NCBI GenBank assembly: GCA_964487555.1
Contig: CAZART010000063.1
Span: forward strand, 1 to 30,875
Length of the DNA stretch: 30,875 nt
Reading direction: 5' to 3'
DNA from: CAZART01 sp964487555
GTDB taxonomy: Bacteria > Bacteroidota > Rhodothermia > Rhodothermales > VXPQ01
The notes below the pieces were generated by a model that had not been told where the DNA came from, made no database searches, and saw nothing but the letters and a program-made list of their open reading frames with translations. The translations under genes were made by a program, and so were the position numbers. Positions 14,261 to 23,365 of the stretch are shown in pieces; position 1 is the stretch's first letter, and each line of letters begins with the position of its first letter.

Positions 14261-14303
14261 GGTACGGGAGGCTCAGCCTAAGAACGAAGAACGCCGAACG
14301 AAA

Positions 14304-16760
14304 CTAAAAATCGATCCGCGCCCGAATATTGAACGTTCTCGGCGTTAGCCGCGTGGGAACGCGTTGCCAGATTCCGTCACCGTTCGGCACCCAGGTGTAG
14401 GCAACGGTGTTCGTCATGTCGAAGACGTTGAGCAACTCGGCTGTAAGCTCGACGTGCAGCGGAAACGAGCCGTCGAAATCGATGAGCTTCGTGATTCCCA
14501 TGTCCACCCTCCGGTACTCGGGATAACGAGCCGAGTGTCGCTCGCCGGGAATTTGCGCGACGAACCCGCCGACACGCTCACCGGGAATCGGAGGCGTGTA
14601 GGGCAGACCGCTGCCGAAAAGACCGCGCAAGTGCAGCTTCCACGTCGGATCTCCGGGCACATAGTCCTGCACGAAAAGCGACACCGTATGCCGCTGGTCC
14701 GACGGCCGCGGCACGAGCCCGCTCGTATTCTGTGTCTCAAATGGCGGCAGGAAGTCCTCGGAAGCCGAGAGATAACCGTAATTTAGCCAGCTCTCCAGGC
14801 CTGGAACGAGCTCGCCTCTCACCCGAAGGTCGAATCCATACGTCCGGCCCTTCGAGTCATTCACGCCCGAATAGAGGACGCGGACGTTCTCGATGTCGTA
14901 AGAGATGAGCCGATTCAGATCCTTATAAAATGCCTCGCCCCGGATGTAGAGCCTTCGCGAGGGTATGAAGAGTTCGCCTCCCGCCACGTATTGCACCGAG
15001 CGTTGAGCTCGGGCCTCGCGGTTCAACACACCCAGAATGGATTCACCGGGGGCAGGCTTACCACGAAGCTCGCGATAGGTCGGTGCCTGGTAATAGAGAC
15101 CCCACGAGGCCGTCAGAGACAACAATTCGCTCGCTCGATATCGCCCGGACAGGCGAGGAGATAGCGTCCATTCGTCATTGAACGAGAAGTAATCACCTCG
15201 AAGTCCCACCGTCACGAGTAGTCGCCCCGATTGGGCCAGCAAATCCGCCGTGTTCTGCACATAGCCACCTGCCTGAGACGCCTCGAGTGAGGCTTCATCG
15301 GCAATCTCATCGACAACGATGCGGACGAATTCGCCGTCGGTGTCCTTCCCGGCGAGCTCCGTGCGTTCGTCGATTCGATCATAGAATTGAAGGCTGCGCG
15401 CGAACCAGCCGGCTTCGGCCGCATGGCGGTCCAGATTGAGCATCCAGCGGCCACGTGCCGTCCAGGTGTCTACGTGGATCTGATTGTCGGCGAATTCCTC
15501 CTGCGTGGCGCTTCCGGTCGGATAGTGACCGGAACCCGTGTCCGGATTGCCTGTGCCCGGATCCACCTGAAAAACGACGGCGTTGCCATTGATGTCGTAG
15601 CGCTCGTCTTCCGTCGTTCCGAAATAGGAAACGTCGTGCTCGGCTCGCAGATTGGGGAGGATGCGGTTCGAGAGGCGGACGCCCCCAAAGCGGGTCTGAT
15701 AGCCATCCTCCTCAAGGCCGTTCAGGCGAATCCAGAACGATTTCAGGTTCGACGGGATGTTCGGATCGGAGCTGACGATGCCGAAGTATGTCTTTCTACC
15801 CTGTGGTGCGAGGCGAAAATGGTGGTCGGCCCAGATGCCGAGCGCCTCGACGTCGTGGCCGGGTGCGATCCGGTAGCCGACGACGCCCTGGATGTCCGTA
15901 TAGTCCGGGCGATATTCCCCCTTGAGTTCCTGCGTGCTGAAGAAATGCTGGGCTCGGGCCTTGCGGATCCCGACGCTCCAGCCGAGCCGGCTGTCGGCGA
16001 GGGAGGAACCAAGTGCCACGTCGACGTCGAGAAGCGAGACGGATGCGGTCCCCTCGAGCGGCTGCGCTTCAGGAACGCCATAGCCGACGTCGAGCGCCGA
16101 GGAGAGTTTGCCGCCGTATCGGGCCGGAAAACCACCCGTATACAGGGTGATCCGCTCGGCAAGCTCAGGGTTGAGTAGTCCGAGACCTTCTTGCTCGCCT
16201 TGCCGCGGCCGAAACGGCATGTACACTTCGAAGCCGTTAATGAAGATCAGATTTTCATTGAAGCCGCCTCCATGCACCGAATATTGATTTGAAACCTCAT
16301 TATTTGTGGCGACGCCGGGAAGCACCTTCAGCGATTGAAAGCCTTTGAAGGGGGAGGGGATGTTGCGGACGTCCTCCGGCGTCAGATCATACACGCCCGG
16401 CTCGACTGCAGTTGGTGCAGCCTCGACGGTGACGCCTTCCATTTCAAATAGAGCCGTAGAGAGCGCAACGTCGAGCCGGGTGGTGGCCGTGGGCCGAACG
16501 GCGATCGAGTCGACACGGGATACGTAGCCGATCGCGGAGAAGCGAAGAAGGTAGGAGCCGGCCGGAAGCTTGAGGCGGTATGTGCCATCGGCCTCGGACG
16601 CCGTACCGAAATTGGTGCCCGAGACGACGATGCTCACGCCCGGGATCGTCTCCCCGCCGCTATCACGTTCCGATACCCGACCCTGCACTTCGCCCCACCC
16701 CTGCGCCAGGGCAGCGGGAGTCATCAAGACCCACAGAAGTAGCGGAAACCACGTGCGCAT
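14304..16760 (-). CDS. TonB-dependent outer-membrane receptor
   Basis: An 818-residue protein with a signal peptide (MRTWFPLLLWVLMTPAALA). A carboxypeptidase-like regulatory domain spans residues about 24-105 (GEVQGRVSERDSGGETIPGV, then GTYRLKLPAGSYLLRFSAIG). A plug domain follows at about 115-230, with VEPGVYDLTPEDVRNIPSPF and YSVHGGGFNENLIFINGFEV. The C-terminal barrel is rich in alternating Tyr/Trp strands and ends FNIRARIDF with the typical terminal Phe. Such receptors import scarce nutrients using TonB energy or serve as SusC-like porins. No SusD gene is next to it, and the C-terminus lacks extra domains. The substrate cannot be inferred. Confidence 0.92.
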   Translation of the reverse strand: MRTWFPLLLWVLMTPAALAQGWGEVQGRVSERDSGGETIPGVSIVVSGTNFGTASEADGTYRLKLPAGSYLLRFSAIGYVSRVDSIAVRPTATTRLDVALSTALFEMEGVTVEAAPTAVEPGVYDLTPEDVRNIPSPFKGFQSLKVLPGVATNNEVSNQYSVHGGGFNENLIFINGFEVYMPFRPRQGEQEGLGLLNPELAERITLYTGGFPARYGGKLSSALDVGYGVPEAQPLEGTASVSLLDVDVALGSSLADSRLGWSVGIRKARAQHFFSTQELKGEYRPDYTDIQGVVGYRIAPGHDVEALGIWADHHFRLAPQGRKTYFGIVSSDPNIPSNLKSFWIRLNGLEEDGYQTRFGGVRLSNRILPNLRAEHDVSYFGTTEDERYDINGNAVVFQVDPGTGNPDTGSGHYPTGSATQEEFADNQIHVDTWTARGRWMLNLDRHAAEAGWFARSLQFYDRIDERTELAGKDTDGEFVRIVVDEIADEASLEASQAGGYVQNTADLLAQSGRLLVTVGLRGDYFSFNDEWTLSPRLSGRYRASELLSLTASWGLYYQAPTYRELRGKPAPGESILGVLNREARAQRSVQYVAGGELFIPSRRLYIRGEAFYKDLNRLISYDIENVRVLYSGVNDSKGRTYGFDLRVRGELVPGLESWLNYGYLSASEDFLPPFETQNTSGLVPRPSDQRHTVSLFVQDYVPGDPTWKLHLRGLFGSGLPYTPPIPGERVGGFVAQIPGERHSARYPEYRRVDMGITKLIDFDGSFPLHVELTAELLNVFDMTNTVAYTWVPNGDGIWQRVPTRLTPRTFNIRARIDF

Positions 16761-16904
16761 GAAGAGACTACGTCGTCGGAGAAGGAGGAGGCGTTGAACG
16801 TAGTATCAGTGACCGTATGTGGGTGGAAGGGATTGGTTCATGAGAGGAAAGCCGCTGATCCACCAACGACGCTGCCGTCGAGGCGTTCCGGCCACCGTCC
16901 GACG

Positions 16905-18380
16905 TCAATACGCTCGTGCAAAATACACCAGCTGTTTCGACGGCTGCCCCGTAACCATATCCACGCCTTCCTCCTTCGGAACGTCGAACGGCACGCATCG
17001 GATCGTCGCCTTCGTCTCCACCTTGATTCGCTGCTCGGTTTCCTCCGAACCGTCCCAGTGCGCGAGAATGAACCCGCCCTTCGAATCGAGCACCTCCTTA
17101 AACTCTTCGTAGGAGCTGACCTGCCTCGTATTCACATCCCGGAACTGCATGGCCCGGTCGTACAAGTTCTGCTGGATGTCGCCGAGCGTTTCGCTGACGT
17201 AATGCCCGAGGGCGTCGTGGTCGACAATCTCCTTCTCCCTGGTATCGCGGCGAGCCACCTCTACCGTCCCGTTCTTCACGTCGCGCGGGCCGATGGCAAT
17301 ACGCACGGGTACGCCCTGCACTTCGTACTCGTTGAACTTCCAGCCGGGCCGCTGCGCCTCGCTGTCGTCGAGCTTCACGCGCACGTGTGCTTCTTCCAGC
17401 ATCCGACGGATGACGTTCGCCCGTTCGAGGACCGTGGTCTTTTCGTCTTCATTGCGGAAAATCGGCACCATCACCACCTGAACAGGCGCAAGCCTCGGAG
17501 GCAGGACGAGGCCCTGGTCATCGGAGTGCGTCATAATGAGCGCGCCGATCAACCGTGTCGACACGCCCCACGAGGTGGCCCACACGTATTCCAGTTCATT
17601 GTTGCGATTCTGAAACTGGCAATTAAACGCCCTGGCGAAGTTCTGGCCGAGAAAGTGGCTCGTGCCCGCCTGCAGTGCCTTGCCGTCCTGCATCAAAGCC
17701 TCAATGCAGTAGGTGTCGACCGCTCCGGCAAATCGCTCGCTCGCCGTCTTGACACCCCTGATCACCGGCATGGCCATGAACTCCTCGGCGAACGTGGCAT
17801 ACACGTCGAGCATTTGCAGCGTCTCGGCTACGGCCTCATCCCTTGTCTCATGGGCCGTGTGTCCTTCCTGCCACAGAAATTCCATGGTGCGGAGGAACAG
17901 CCGCGTCCGCATTTCCCAGCGAACGACATTCGCCCACTGGTTCAGCTTGATCGGCAGATCCCGCCACGACTGGATCCAGCTCCGATACGCATCCCAGATA
18001 ATCGTCTCGCTCGTCGGTCGCACAATGAGATTTTCCTCCAGCTTCGAGGAGGGGTCGAGCTCAAGCCCTTCGCCATCCTCAGAGACTCGAAGGCGCGAAT
18101 GCGTCACGACGGCACACTCTTTGGCGAAGCCTTCGACGTGCTGCGCTTCCTTAGCCAGAAAAGATTGTGGAATGAAGAGGGGAAAGTAGGCGTTCCGGTG
18201 GCCGGTCTGCTTGAACATGCGGTCGATCTCGTCGCGCATGTTCTCCCAGAGAGCGTAACCGTTTGGCCGGATGATCATGCACCCGCGAACCGGCGAGTAG
18301 TCGGCTAGCTTCGCACTGCGTACGACGTCGAGGTACCACTGCGAGTAATCTTCTGAACGGAGTGTGATAGCGTCGGCCAT
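16905..18380 (-). CDS. proS: Prolyl-tRNA synthetase, archaeal/eukaryal type
   Basis: A 491-residue class II synthetase that charges tRNA-Pro. It lacks the bacterial INS editing insertion and has the short ProS type 3 plan. Motif 1 lies around YSPVRGCMIIRPNGYALWEN, motif 2 is NQWANVVRWEMRTRLFLRTM followed by EFLWQEGHTAHET, and motif 3 lies around GVSTRLIGALIMTHSD. An anticodon-binding domain starts at about residue 290 (LAPVQVVMVPIF). The C-terminal extension ends VYFARAY, with the terminal Tyr typical of this type. It is flanked by intergenic stretches and appears monocistronic. Confidence 0.96.
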   Translation of the reverse strand: MADAITLRSEDYSQWYLDVVRSAKLADYSPVRGCMIIRPNGYALWENMRDEIDRMFKQTGHRNAYFPLFIPQSFLAKEAQHVEGFAKECAVVTHSRLRVSEDGEGLELDPSSKLEENLIVRPTSETIIWDAYRSWIQSWRDLPIKLNQWANVVRWEMRTRLFLRTMEFLWQEGHTAHETRDEAVAETLQMLDVYATFAEEFMAMPVIRGVKTASERFAGAVDTYCIEALMQDGKALQAGTSHFLGQNFARAFNCQFQNRNNELEYVWATSWGVSTRLIGALIMTHSDDQGLVLPPRLAPVQVVMVPIFRNEDEKTTVLERANVIRRMLEEAHVRVKLDDSEAQRPGWKFNEYEVQGVPVRIAIGPRDVKNGTVEVARRDTREKEIVDHDALGHYVSETLGDIQQNLYDRAMQFRDVNTRQVSSYEEFKEVLDSKGGFILAHWDGSEETEQRIKVETKATIRCVPFDVPKEEGVDMVTGQPSKQLVYFARAY

Positions 18381-18722
18381 AGTGTACAGTCTGTGAGGTA
18401 TATCGGATACAAGTGTACAGCGAGAAGGTCATTTGGAGGCCCGCCGGTGCCGCTCTGCCTGCCCCTCTCGATCAAAACAGCGCATCCGGCCCGATCTTTG
18501 TTCGTGAAGAATGGCAGCCGGGCGAGCAATATATTCGGCTTCCGGTGCCGCTACCACGTTTCCTCTTGAAGGATCGATTAAGATGCTTTACCTCTTCACG
18601 GAAGTCAGCGACGGCCGGAGAGGCCGCAACCAGGAAGCCGGTGCCGCGTTTGTCCTACACGAGTTCGCTGCTTAGTAGCTAACATCATCATTGCGCTGTC
18701 GAACCTTCAATCACGTCCCGTC
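18381..18722. other. Intergenic region without a convincing gene
   Basis: About 340 bases lie between the divergent proS and the basic lipoprotein gene. I see no clear promoter, terminator or RNA fold. A 30-codon ORF at 18583-18675 on the plus strand (LYLFTEVSDGRRGRN..., preceded by AAGGA) is the only candidate, and it is weak. Confidence 0.5.
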
Positions 18723-20432
18723 ATGGAACCATCGGCCCCGTCATCCGAAGCATCACGCGGATCTCGATCCTATTTCGTCGCGGCCGCGGCGCTCATATTT
18801 CTGTTCCTTCCGCTAAGCGGCTGCTACACGCAGTTTGCGGCGGTAGAACGAGGCCCGGACTACGTCGAGGTCGAGCGCTATGAAGACGACTCAACCGTAA
18901 TCCGTGAGCACTACTACAGCGACGATTACTACTATGATCGGTACGAGCCCTATCGGTACAGCCGCTATTTCTCGCGCTATTACGACGGGTTCTATCGTGG
19001 CTCGACCTATTGGGATCCATACTGGGGATATGATCCTTACTTCGGCAGCTACTACGATCCATTTTATCGCGGCGGCTTTCACGTTTCCATTGGATTCGGA
19101 TGGGGCTGGCCGCGCTACGGATACGGTCACCACGGTTACTGGCCGCACTATGCGGGCTTCTATAGTCCGTACCGATCTTACTATCCGGGATACGCTCACG
19201 TGTGGGGTCCCCATTACGGTGGGTGGTCGTACCACGCGCCATATACGATCCGTCCGCGCAGCGGCGCCTTTGAACCGCGGGGGGGTACCATGGGACGCGG
19301 CACTCTCACGGACGGACGCAGTGGAACCGGACGCGGGCTCGCACCGGGAGCGGGACGCGGCTCGATCGGTCGTGGCAATCTCGATGATACCGACCGCCTT
19401 GGCGCACGGTCAAGCGGAGTTACGCGCGTCGGATCCGGCTCGACGGGAGCAGGCTCTTCGGCTACAGATCGTGGACGCGGTGTGGAAACCGGGCGCGGTG
19501 CAGATACGGGGCGCAGCGTTGATACCGGCCGTTCGGTTACTCGAACAGGCAGCCGCGGCAGCGATGTCGGGCGCAGCTCGTCCGGCACCCGCGGCTCGGG
19601 CACGGATGGCGTGACGCGAGGATCGACCGGTCGCGAGACCGGCTCCACAGGTCGAACAACGACGCGCGAAACAAACGACCGCGGAGTTACCCGGGATTCC
19701 GGCAGCCGAGGTTCGGAAGCGACTCGCGGCTCGACCGGCCGATCAACGAACTCGACACCTGCTCGCACCGGTAGCAGCACGCGCTCGTCGTCAGGGCGTG
19801 GCACGGTGTCTCCGCCGGCTCGTAGCACGGGCCGCTCCTCGCGAAGCTCGGGAAGCGGAACGGTGAATCGTCCAAGCTCGCGCGAATCCGGAAGCCGCGG
19901 CACCAAGAGTTCATCCTCGGGTCGCTCCGGCTCGAGGTCGTCGGATCGGTCCGACGACGGGGCCTCCAGCTATAATGAGGTCGTACCGCCCTCGTCATGG
20001 CGCGACAACGCCCGCTCAACGTGGCGGGATCATCGAGGCGGCGACAACCCGTATGTTCGTACGCGCAGCGGGTCGGTAGCTCGCACGACAAGTTCCACCG
20101 GAAGCAGTAAGGCAAAGACCTACTCGCGGGGCAACCGGGCCGAGTCAGGTGGACGCAGGTATGTACCGTCCGAGACGAGACGGAGCAGCGGCGCCTACCA
20201 GCCTCCGCCGCGTGCAGACTCGCCAAGACGGACGGTCCGAACGGCCCCAGGCAGCAACCCCCCGCCGAAAGTACAGGCACGTCCAAGCTCGCGCAGCAGC
20301 CGCTCTGTTCGCAGCGCTCCGGCGAAGCGCAGCCAGCCCAGCGTACGTTCATCCGGATCGCGCAGCTCGTCGCCTCGCAGCTCCGGACGATCCAGTTCCG
20401 GCTCTTCGAGCAGCCGAGGTCGCAACAACTAA
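18723..20432 (+). CDS. Lipoprotein with Tyr-rich and long Arg/Ser/Gly/Thr-rich disordered regions
   Basis: A 569-residue protein. A signal segment (FVAAAALIFLFLPLSGC) carries a lipobox ending at about Cys34. Residues about 55-180 are extremely Tyr-rich with Gly, Asp, Trp and Pro (HYYSDDYYYDRYEPYRYSRY; GFGWGWPRYGYGHHGYWPHY). Residues about 185-569 are low-complexity Arg/Ser/Gly/Thr with almost no large hydrophobics (TGRGADTGRSVDTGRSVTR), giving a very basic, surely disordered tail. Codon use stays varied, so this is not a simple DNA microsatellite. It may be a surface, adhesive or matrix protein, or bind polyanions. No known domain is recognised. It is followed by a terminator. Confidence 0.75.
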   Translation: MEPSAPSSEASRGSRSYFVAAAALIFLFLPLSGCYTQFAAVERGPDYVEVERYEDDSTVIREHYYSDDYYYDRYEPYRYSRYFSRYYDGFYRGSTYWDPYWGYDPYFGSYYDPFYRGGFHVSIGFGWGWPRYGYGHHGYWPHYAGFYSPYRSYYPGYAHVWGPHYGGWSYHAPYTIRPRSGAFEPRGGTMGRGTLTDGRSGTGRGLAPGAGRGSIGRGNLDDTDRLGARSSGVTRVGSGSTGAGSSATDRGRGVETGRGADTGRSVDTGRSVTRTGSRGSDVGRSSSGTRGSGTDGVTRGSTGRETGSTGRTTTRETNDRGVTRDSGSRGSEATRGSTGRSTNSTPARTGSSTRSSSGRGTVSPPARSTGRSSRSSGSGTVNRPSSRESGSRGTKSSSSGRSGSRSSDRSDDGASSYNEVVPPSSWRDNARSTWRDHRGGDNPYVRTRSGSVARTTSSTGSSKAKTYSRGNRAESGGRRYVPSETRRSSGAYQPPPRADSPRRTVRTAPGSNPPPKVQARPSSRSSRSVRSAPAKRSQPSVRSSGSRSSSPRSSGRSSSGSSSSRGRNN

Positions 20433-20526
20433 CGTTTAGATATCGGGACAACCGGCGGTCGCCGTGCCGCTCGTTCTCTCCGCTCCTTTACAGTTCGAAA
20501 TCGTTCTGTTCTGAGAGCCGGGTATC

Positions 20527-20556
20527 AGGCCCGTGCTTGGAGCGCGGGCCTATTTT
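20527..20556 (+). terminator. Intrinsic terminator after the basic lipoprotein gene
   Basis: An 11-bp stem AGGCCCGTGCT / AGCGCGGGCCT with loop TGG (20527-20551, one G-U pair) is followed by TATTTTG and a second T-rich stretch. It lies about 95 bases after the lipoprotein stop and before the FadL-like gene. Confidence 0.8.
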
Positions 20557-20621
20557 GTGGCCTTTTCTTTGGACGACATAGATCTGCTAAGTCAAGCAAT
20601 TACAACCTATTAGATAATATC

Positions 20622-22184
20622 ATGAAGGCGATACGCTCCATCCACCTCATCGCGAGTGCCGCATTCTTGCTGGCCCTGTTCCTGGCGCCGCCGCGGGCGG
20701 TTGCACAAACCGGAGAGGATGCGCTCCGCTTCACCGAGCGTGCGCCGGCCACGGGTGCCCGAACGATGGGGATGGCGGGCGTCGGCATCGCGGGGATCGG
20801 TGATTATTCCGCCTTCTACACGAATCCGGCGGGTCTGGGATATGTTGGTTCGTCGCTCTTTGCGGGCTCGCTGATGGCACTGTCGGCGACCGACGAGTCC
20901 CGTTATCAGACAGCCGGCTTCACCACATTCAGCGAAGGCGACCTCAGATCAACCAATCTGGGCAACCTGGCCTATGTCCACAAAGTGCCTACGGTGCAGG
21001 GATCGCTCGTCATCGGTGCAGCCCTGAATCAGGTAAATTCATACGATCGAAATCTGCGATTCACCGGGCCGAACGCCGAGAATTCGGTCAGTGATTCGTT
21101 TCTACCGTATGAAAGCGAATTCGAGGTGGTCATCGAAGACGGCACCCCTCAGCCTCGCTTCTTCAACGACATCCCGGCGCTTGCTTACAACGGAGGCGCC
21201 ATCGAATTTCTGTCGGAGAACGTCGACACGAACCAGCCGCTCTTCTATCAGGCCGTCATGCCGGGCACTACCATCGAACAGTTCGGCGACGTGCTGGAAG
21301 AAGGCCGATCGAACGAGCTCAGCCTCGGTGGGGCATGGGAGGCCGCACCGTCCGTGATGGTGGGGCTCTCCGCTAATTTTGCCTTCGGCACCTACGAGTA
21401 TAACAGCCGCTTCGAAGAGGAAGACACGCGCGAGGAGAATACGCCGGATGATTACGTCGTCCTGCTAGGCGACGGTGAACTTCGCGGATTCGACTTCTTG
21501 CGCTATGAGCAGGGCTTCGAATCCGACCTGACGGGGATCAACGTGCGGGCCGGCGTATCGGGTGAGGCCATGCAGGGAATCCGCTTCGGCGTTACGGCCG
21601 AGACGCCGACGTTCTATCGGGTGAGTGAAACGTACTTCCGCGAGCTCGAAACCGTTTTTGATGAGGGTGGGTCACTGAGCGACGTGCAGAGCGGAGAGTT
21701 TGAGTACGAGATCAGGACGCCGTGGCGCCTGGGCGGTGGCGTCGCATGGCAAAGCGGCGACGTCTTCGTGTCCGCCGACCTGGAATACGTCGACTGGTCG
21801 CAGATGGAACTGAGCTCCGATCACACCAGCTTCGACGACGTAAACCGAAACATCCGCGAGAATCTGGATCCCGTCTGGAATGGTCGAATCGGTGGTGAGT
21901 ACCGGCTCGGCAGCCTCGCTCTGCGCGGCGGCTTCGCCTGGCAGCCGGATCCGCGGTCGTTCCAGATCGAGCACAACGGCACGAAGACGGATCGTTCCAA
22001 GACGTATTTTTCAGCCGGTCTCGGCTATCGGTTTGCGGAGCGGTTCCACGTGGACGTGGGCTGGATGCAGGAACGCTCCGACGATCTGTTCGCGCCATAC
22101 GGCGACGTGACGACGACGCCGCCGGTGGCTGAAGAAGAGCTGACGCGAAACAGGTTCGCGGCCGGCGTGCGCGTGATGTTCTAG
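20622..22184 (+). CDS. FadL/OmpP1-type outer-membrane transport protein
   Basis: A 520-residue protein with a signal peptide (residues about 1-29, ending APPRAVAQ). The mature N-terminus contains GARTMGMAGVGIAGIGDYSA and FYTNPAGLGYV, the hatch-region signature of the OmpP1/FadL/TodX family (A-x-x-NPA-G). The rest is alternating beta strands of a barrel, with YRLGSLALRGGFAWQPDPRS and a C-terminal strand ending in Phe (FAAGVRVMF). Members carry hydrophobic compounds across the outer membrane; in Bacteroidota many have unknown substrates. It is monocistronic, convergent with mltG. Confidence 0.88.
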   Translation: MKAIRSIHLIASAAFLLALFLAPPRAVAQTGEDALRFTERAPATGARTMGMAGVGIAGIGDYSAFYTNPAGLGYVGSSLFAGSLMALSATDESRYQTAGFTTFSEGDLRSTNLGNLAYVHKVPTVQGSLVIGAALNQVNSYDRNLRFTGPNAENSVSDSFLPYESEFEVVIEDGTPQPRFFNDIPALAYNGGAIEFLSENVDTNQPLFYQAVMPGTTIEQFGDVLEEGRSNELSLGGAWEAAPSVMVGLSANFAFGTYEYNSRFEEEDTREENTPDDYVVLLGDGELRGFDFLRYEQGFESDLTGINVRAGVSGEAMQGIRFGVTAETPTFYRVSETYFRELETVFDEGGSLSDVQSGEFEYEIRTPWRLGGGVAWQSGDVFVSADLEYVDWSQMELSSDHTSFDDVNRNIRENLDPVWNGRIGGEYRLGSLALRGGFAWQPDPRSFQIEHNGTKTDRSKTYFSAGLGYRFAERFHVDVGWMQERSDDLFAPYGDVTTTPPVAEEELTRNRFAAGVRVMF

Positions 22185-22251
22185 ACCGCGCAATGCCGCT
22201 CCGATTTGTCGACAATCAGAACCGCCGGTCGCACGGCGCGATTCGGGGGTT

Positions 22252-22331
22252 TTGTCGCTACGGCGCGTTGCACCGCCGTGGCGGCCGCGTCTTGTCGCTA
22301 CGGCGTCCTACTTCGCCGCCGCGGCCGAGTC
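22252..22331 (-). repeat. Two 40-base tandem units copying the mltG 3' end
   Basis: Unit 22292-22331 contains the mltG end (codons for RQDSAAAAK and stop) and unit 22252-22291 is an imperfect copy, reading RQDAAATAV in the matching frame but without the stop. Both end with GCCGTAGCGACAA on the minus strand. A still weaker third copy may extend to about 22206. Confidence 0.8.
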
Positions 22332-23357
22332 TTGTCGCGCACGCTGCTCGCGCATCAGCTGATGGAAGCGGCGGGCTGCGCGGTTGTGTTCGGCCAGCGT
22401 TCGGCTAAATACGTGGGAGCCGTCGCCCTTCGCTACGAAGTACAGGTAGTTGTGATCGACAGGGTTGACGGCTGCGCGCAGGGATGACGTTGATGGATTA
22501 GTGAGCGGTCCCGGCGGTAGACCTGCTCGGCGGTAGGTGTTGTACGGGTGTTCGATCCGGTAATCCTCATAGAGCAGTCGGCGCTTGAAGCCTTCTCGTT
22601 GGAGGACGGCGAACTGGACGGTGGGGTCGGCGTCGAGTTTCATGCCGAGTCGAAGCCGGTTCACGTAGACCCCCGCGACCGCCGGTTTCTCGTCGGAGAT
22701 GGACGTTTCCCATTCGATGATACTGGCTAGCGTGACGACGTCCTGCTTGGTGAGGTTGAGCGTATCCGCGCCGGGTTTAAGCTCATCCATCCAGAGCCGA
22801 TCGAATTCGCCCTTAATCTTCGCGATGGTGGTGGGCGCGCTCGTCAGCCAGTAGAAGAAATAGGTCTCCGGAAGCATATACGCGAACAAAGAGGTCGTAT
22901 CCGTTCCAAGGCTCTCGGCTAGGGCAGGGTCGGAGAGCGCATTTCTAAAATCGGCCGGATCGAAAAACATGTCGCGTCCCGCGACCGCTGCTATGACTTC
23001 GGGACGAGTTCCCGGCGGAATCGTAAGGCGTACCGGTTCTTGCAGACCGCGCCGCAGCTTCTGGAGGATGTCGTAGTTGGATGTGCCGCTTTCGAACGTA
23101 TAGTAGCCGGCCTTGACCTGATCCGCCCAACCCGTGACCCGTGCTACCCACGAAAACGTGTCCTTGGAGTGAAGAATCCCCGCGGATTCCAGTGAATCGA
23201 CGACACTTGCGAAATCGCTGCCCGGCGGAATTCCGACGCCGCGCGCACCGTCGTAGATCTGCGTATTCGGACCCAGACCGATCCAAAAACCAATAATGCC
23301 TGCGCCGCCGACCAGCGCGGCGAAGATGAGCACGACAATCACGAAGTTTCGACGCAT
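22308..23357 (-). CDS. mltG: Endolytic murein transglycosylase MltG
   Basis: A 349-residue YceG/MltG protein, a membrane-anchored lytic transglycosylase that cleaves nascent glycan strands and sets their length. The N-terminal membrane anchor is RRNFVIVVLIFAALVGGAGI. The LysM-like domain includes IPPGSDFASVVDSLESAGIL. The catalytic region ASIIEWETSISDEKPAVAGV carries the expected Glu, followed by YVNRLRLGMKLDADPTVQFA and the conserved NTYRRAGLPPGPLTNPS. Length is normal. It starts 8 bases after the chorismate mutase stop, with AGGAGG about 16 bases upstream of the ATG, so the two genes form an operon. Confidence 0.95.
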   Translation of the reverse strand: MRRNFVIVVLIFAALVGGAGIIGFWIGLGPNTQIYDGARGVGIPPGSDFASVVDSLESAGILHSKDTFSWVARVTGWADQVKAGYYTFESGTSNYDILQKLRRGLQEPVRLTIPPGTRPEVIAAVAGRDMFFDPADFRNALSDPALAESLGTDTTSLFAYMLPETYFFYWLTSAPTTIAKIKGEFDRLWMDELKPGADTLNLTKQDVVTLASIIEWETSISDEKPAVAGVYVNRLRLGMKLDADPTVQFAVLQREGFKRRLLYEDYRIEHPYNTYRRAGLPPGPLTNPSTSSLRAAVNPVDHNYLYFVAKGDGSHVFSRTLAEHNRAARRFHQLMREQRARQDSAAAAK

Positions 23358-23365
23358 GTTCTTGG

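Noticed and set aside
14304..16760. SusCD-type polysaccharide utilisation locus
   Set aside because: No SusD-like gene or glycoside hydrolase flanks the TonB-dependent receptor.
16794..18308. 504-codon plus-strand ORF opposite proS
   Set aside because: The minus strand encodes a complete ProRS with all class II motifs; the plus ORF shows no domain.
18444..18650. Three CCGGTGCCGC words at about 97-base spacing
   Set aside because: Sequence between and after the words is unrelated, so no longer repeat unit exists.
18583..18675. 30-codon ORF with an AAGGA-like sequence upstream
   Set aside because: Too short, with no recognisable feature or context, to call as a gene.
19214..19906. Long minus-strand ORF of 230 codons inside the basic lipoprotein gene
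   Set aside because: It is Pro/Arg/Val repetitive and is the antisense image of Arg/Ser/Gly/Thr codons; the forward ORF has a signal peptide and lipobox.
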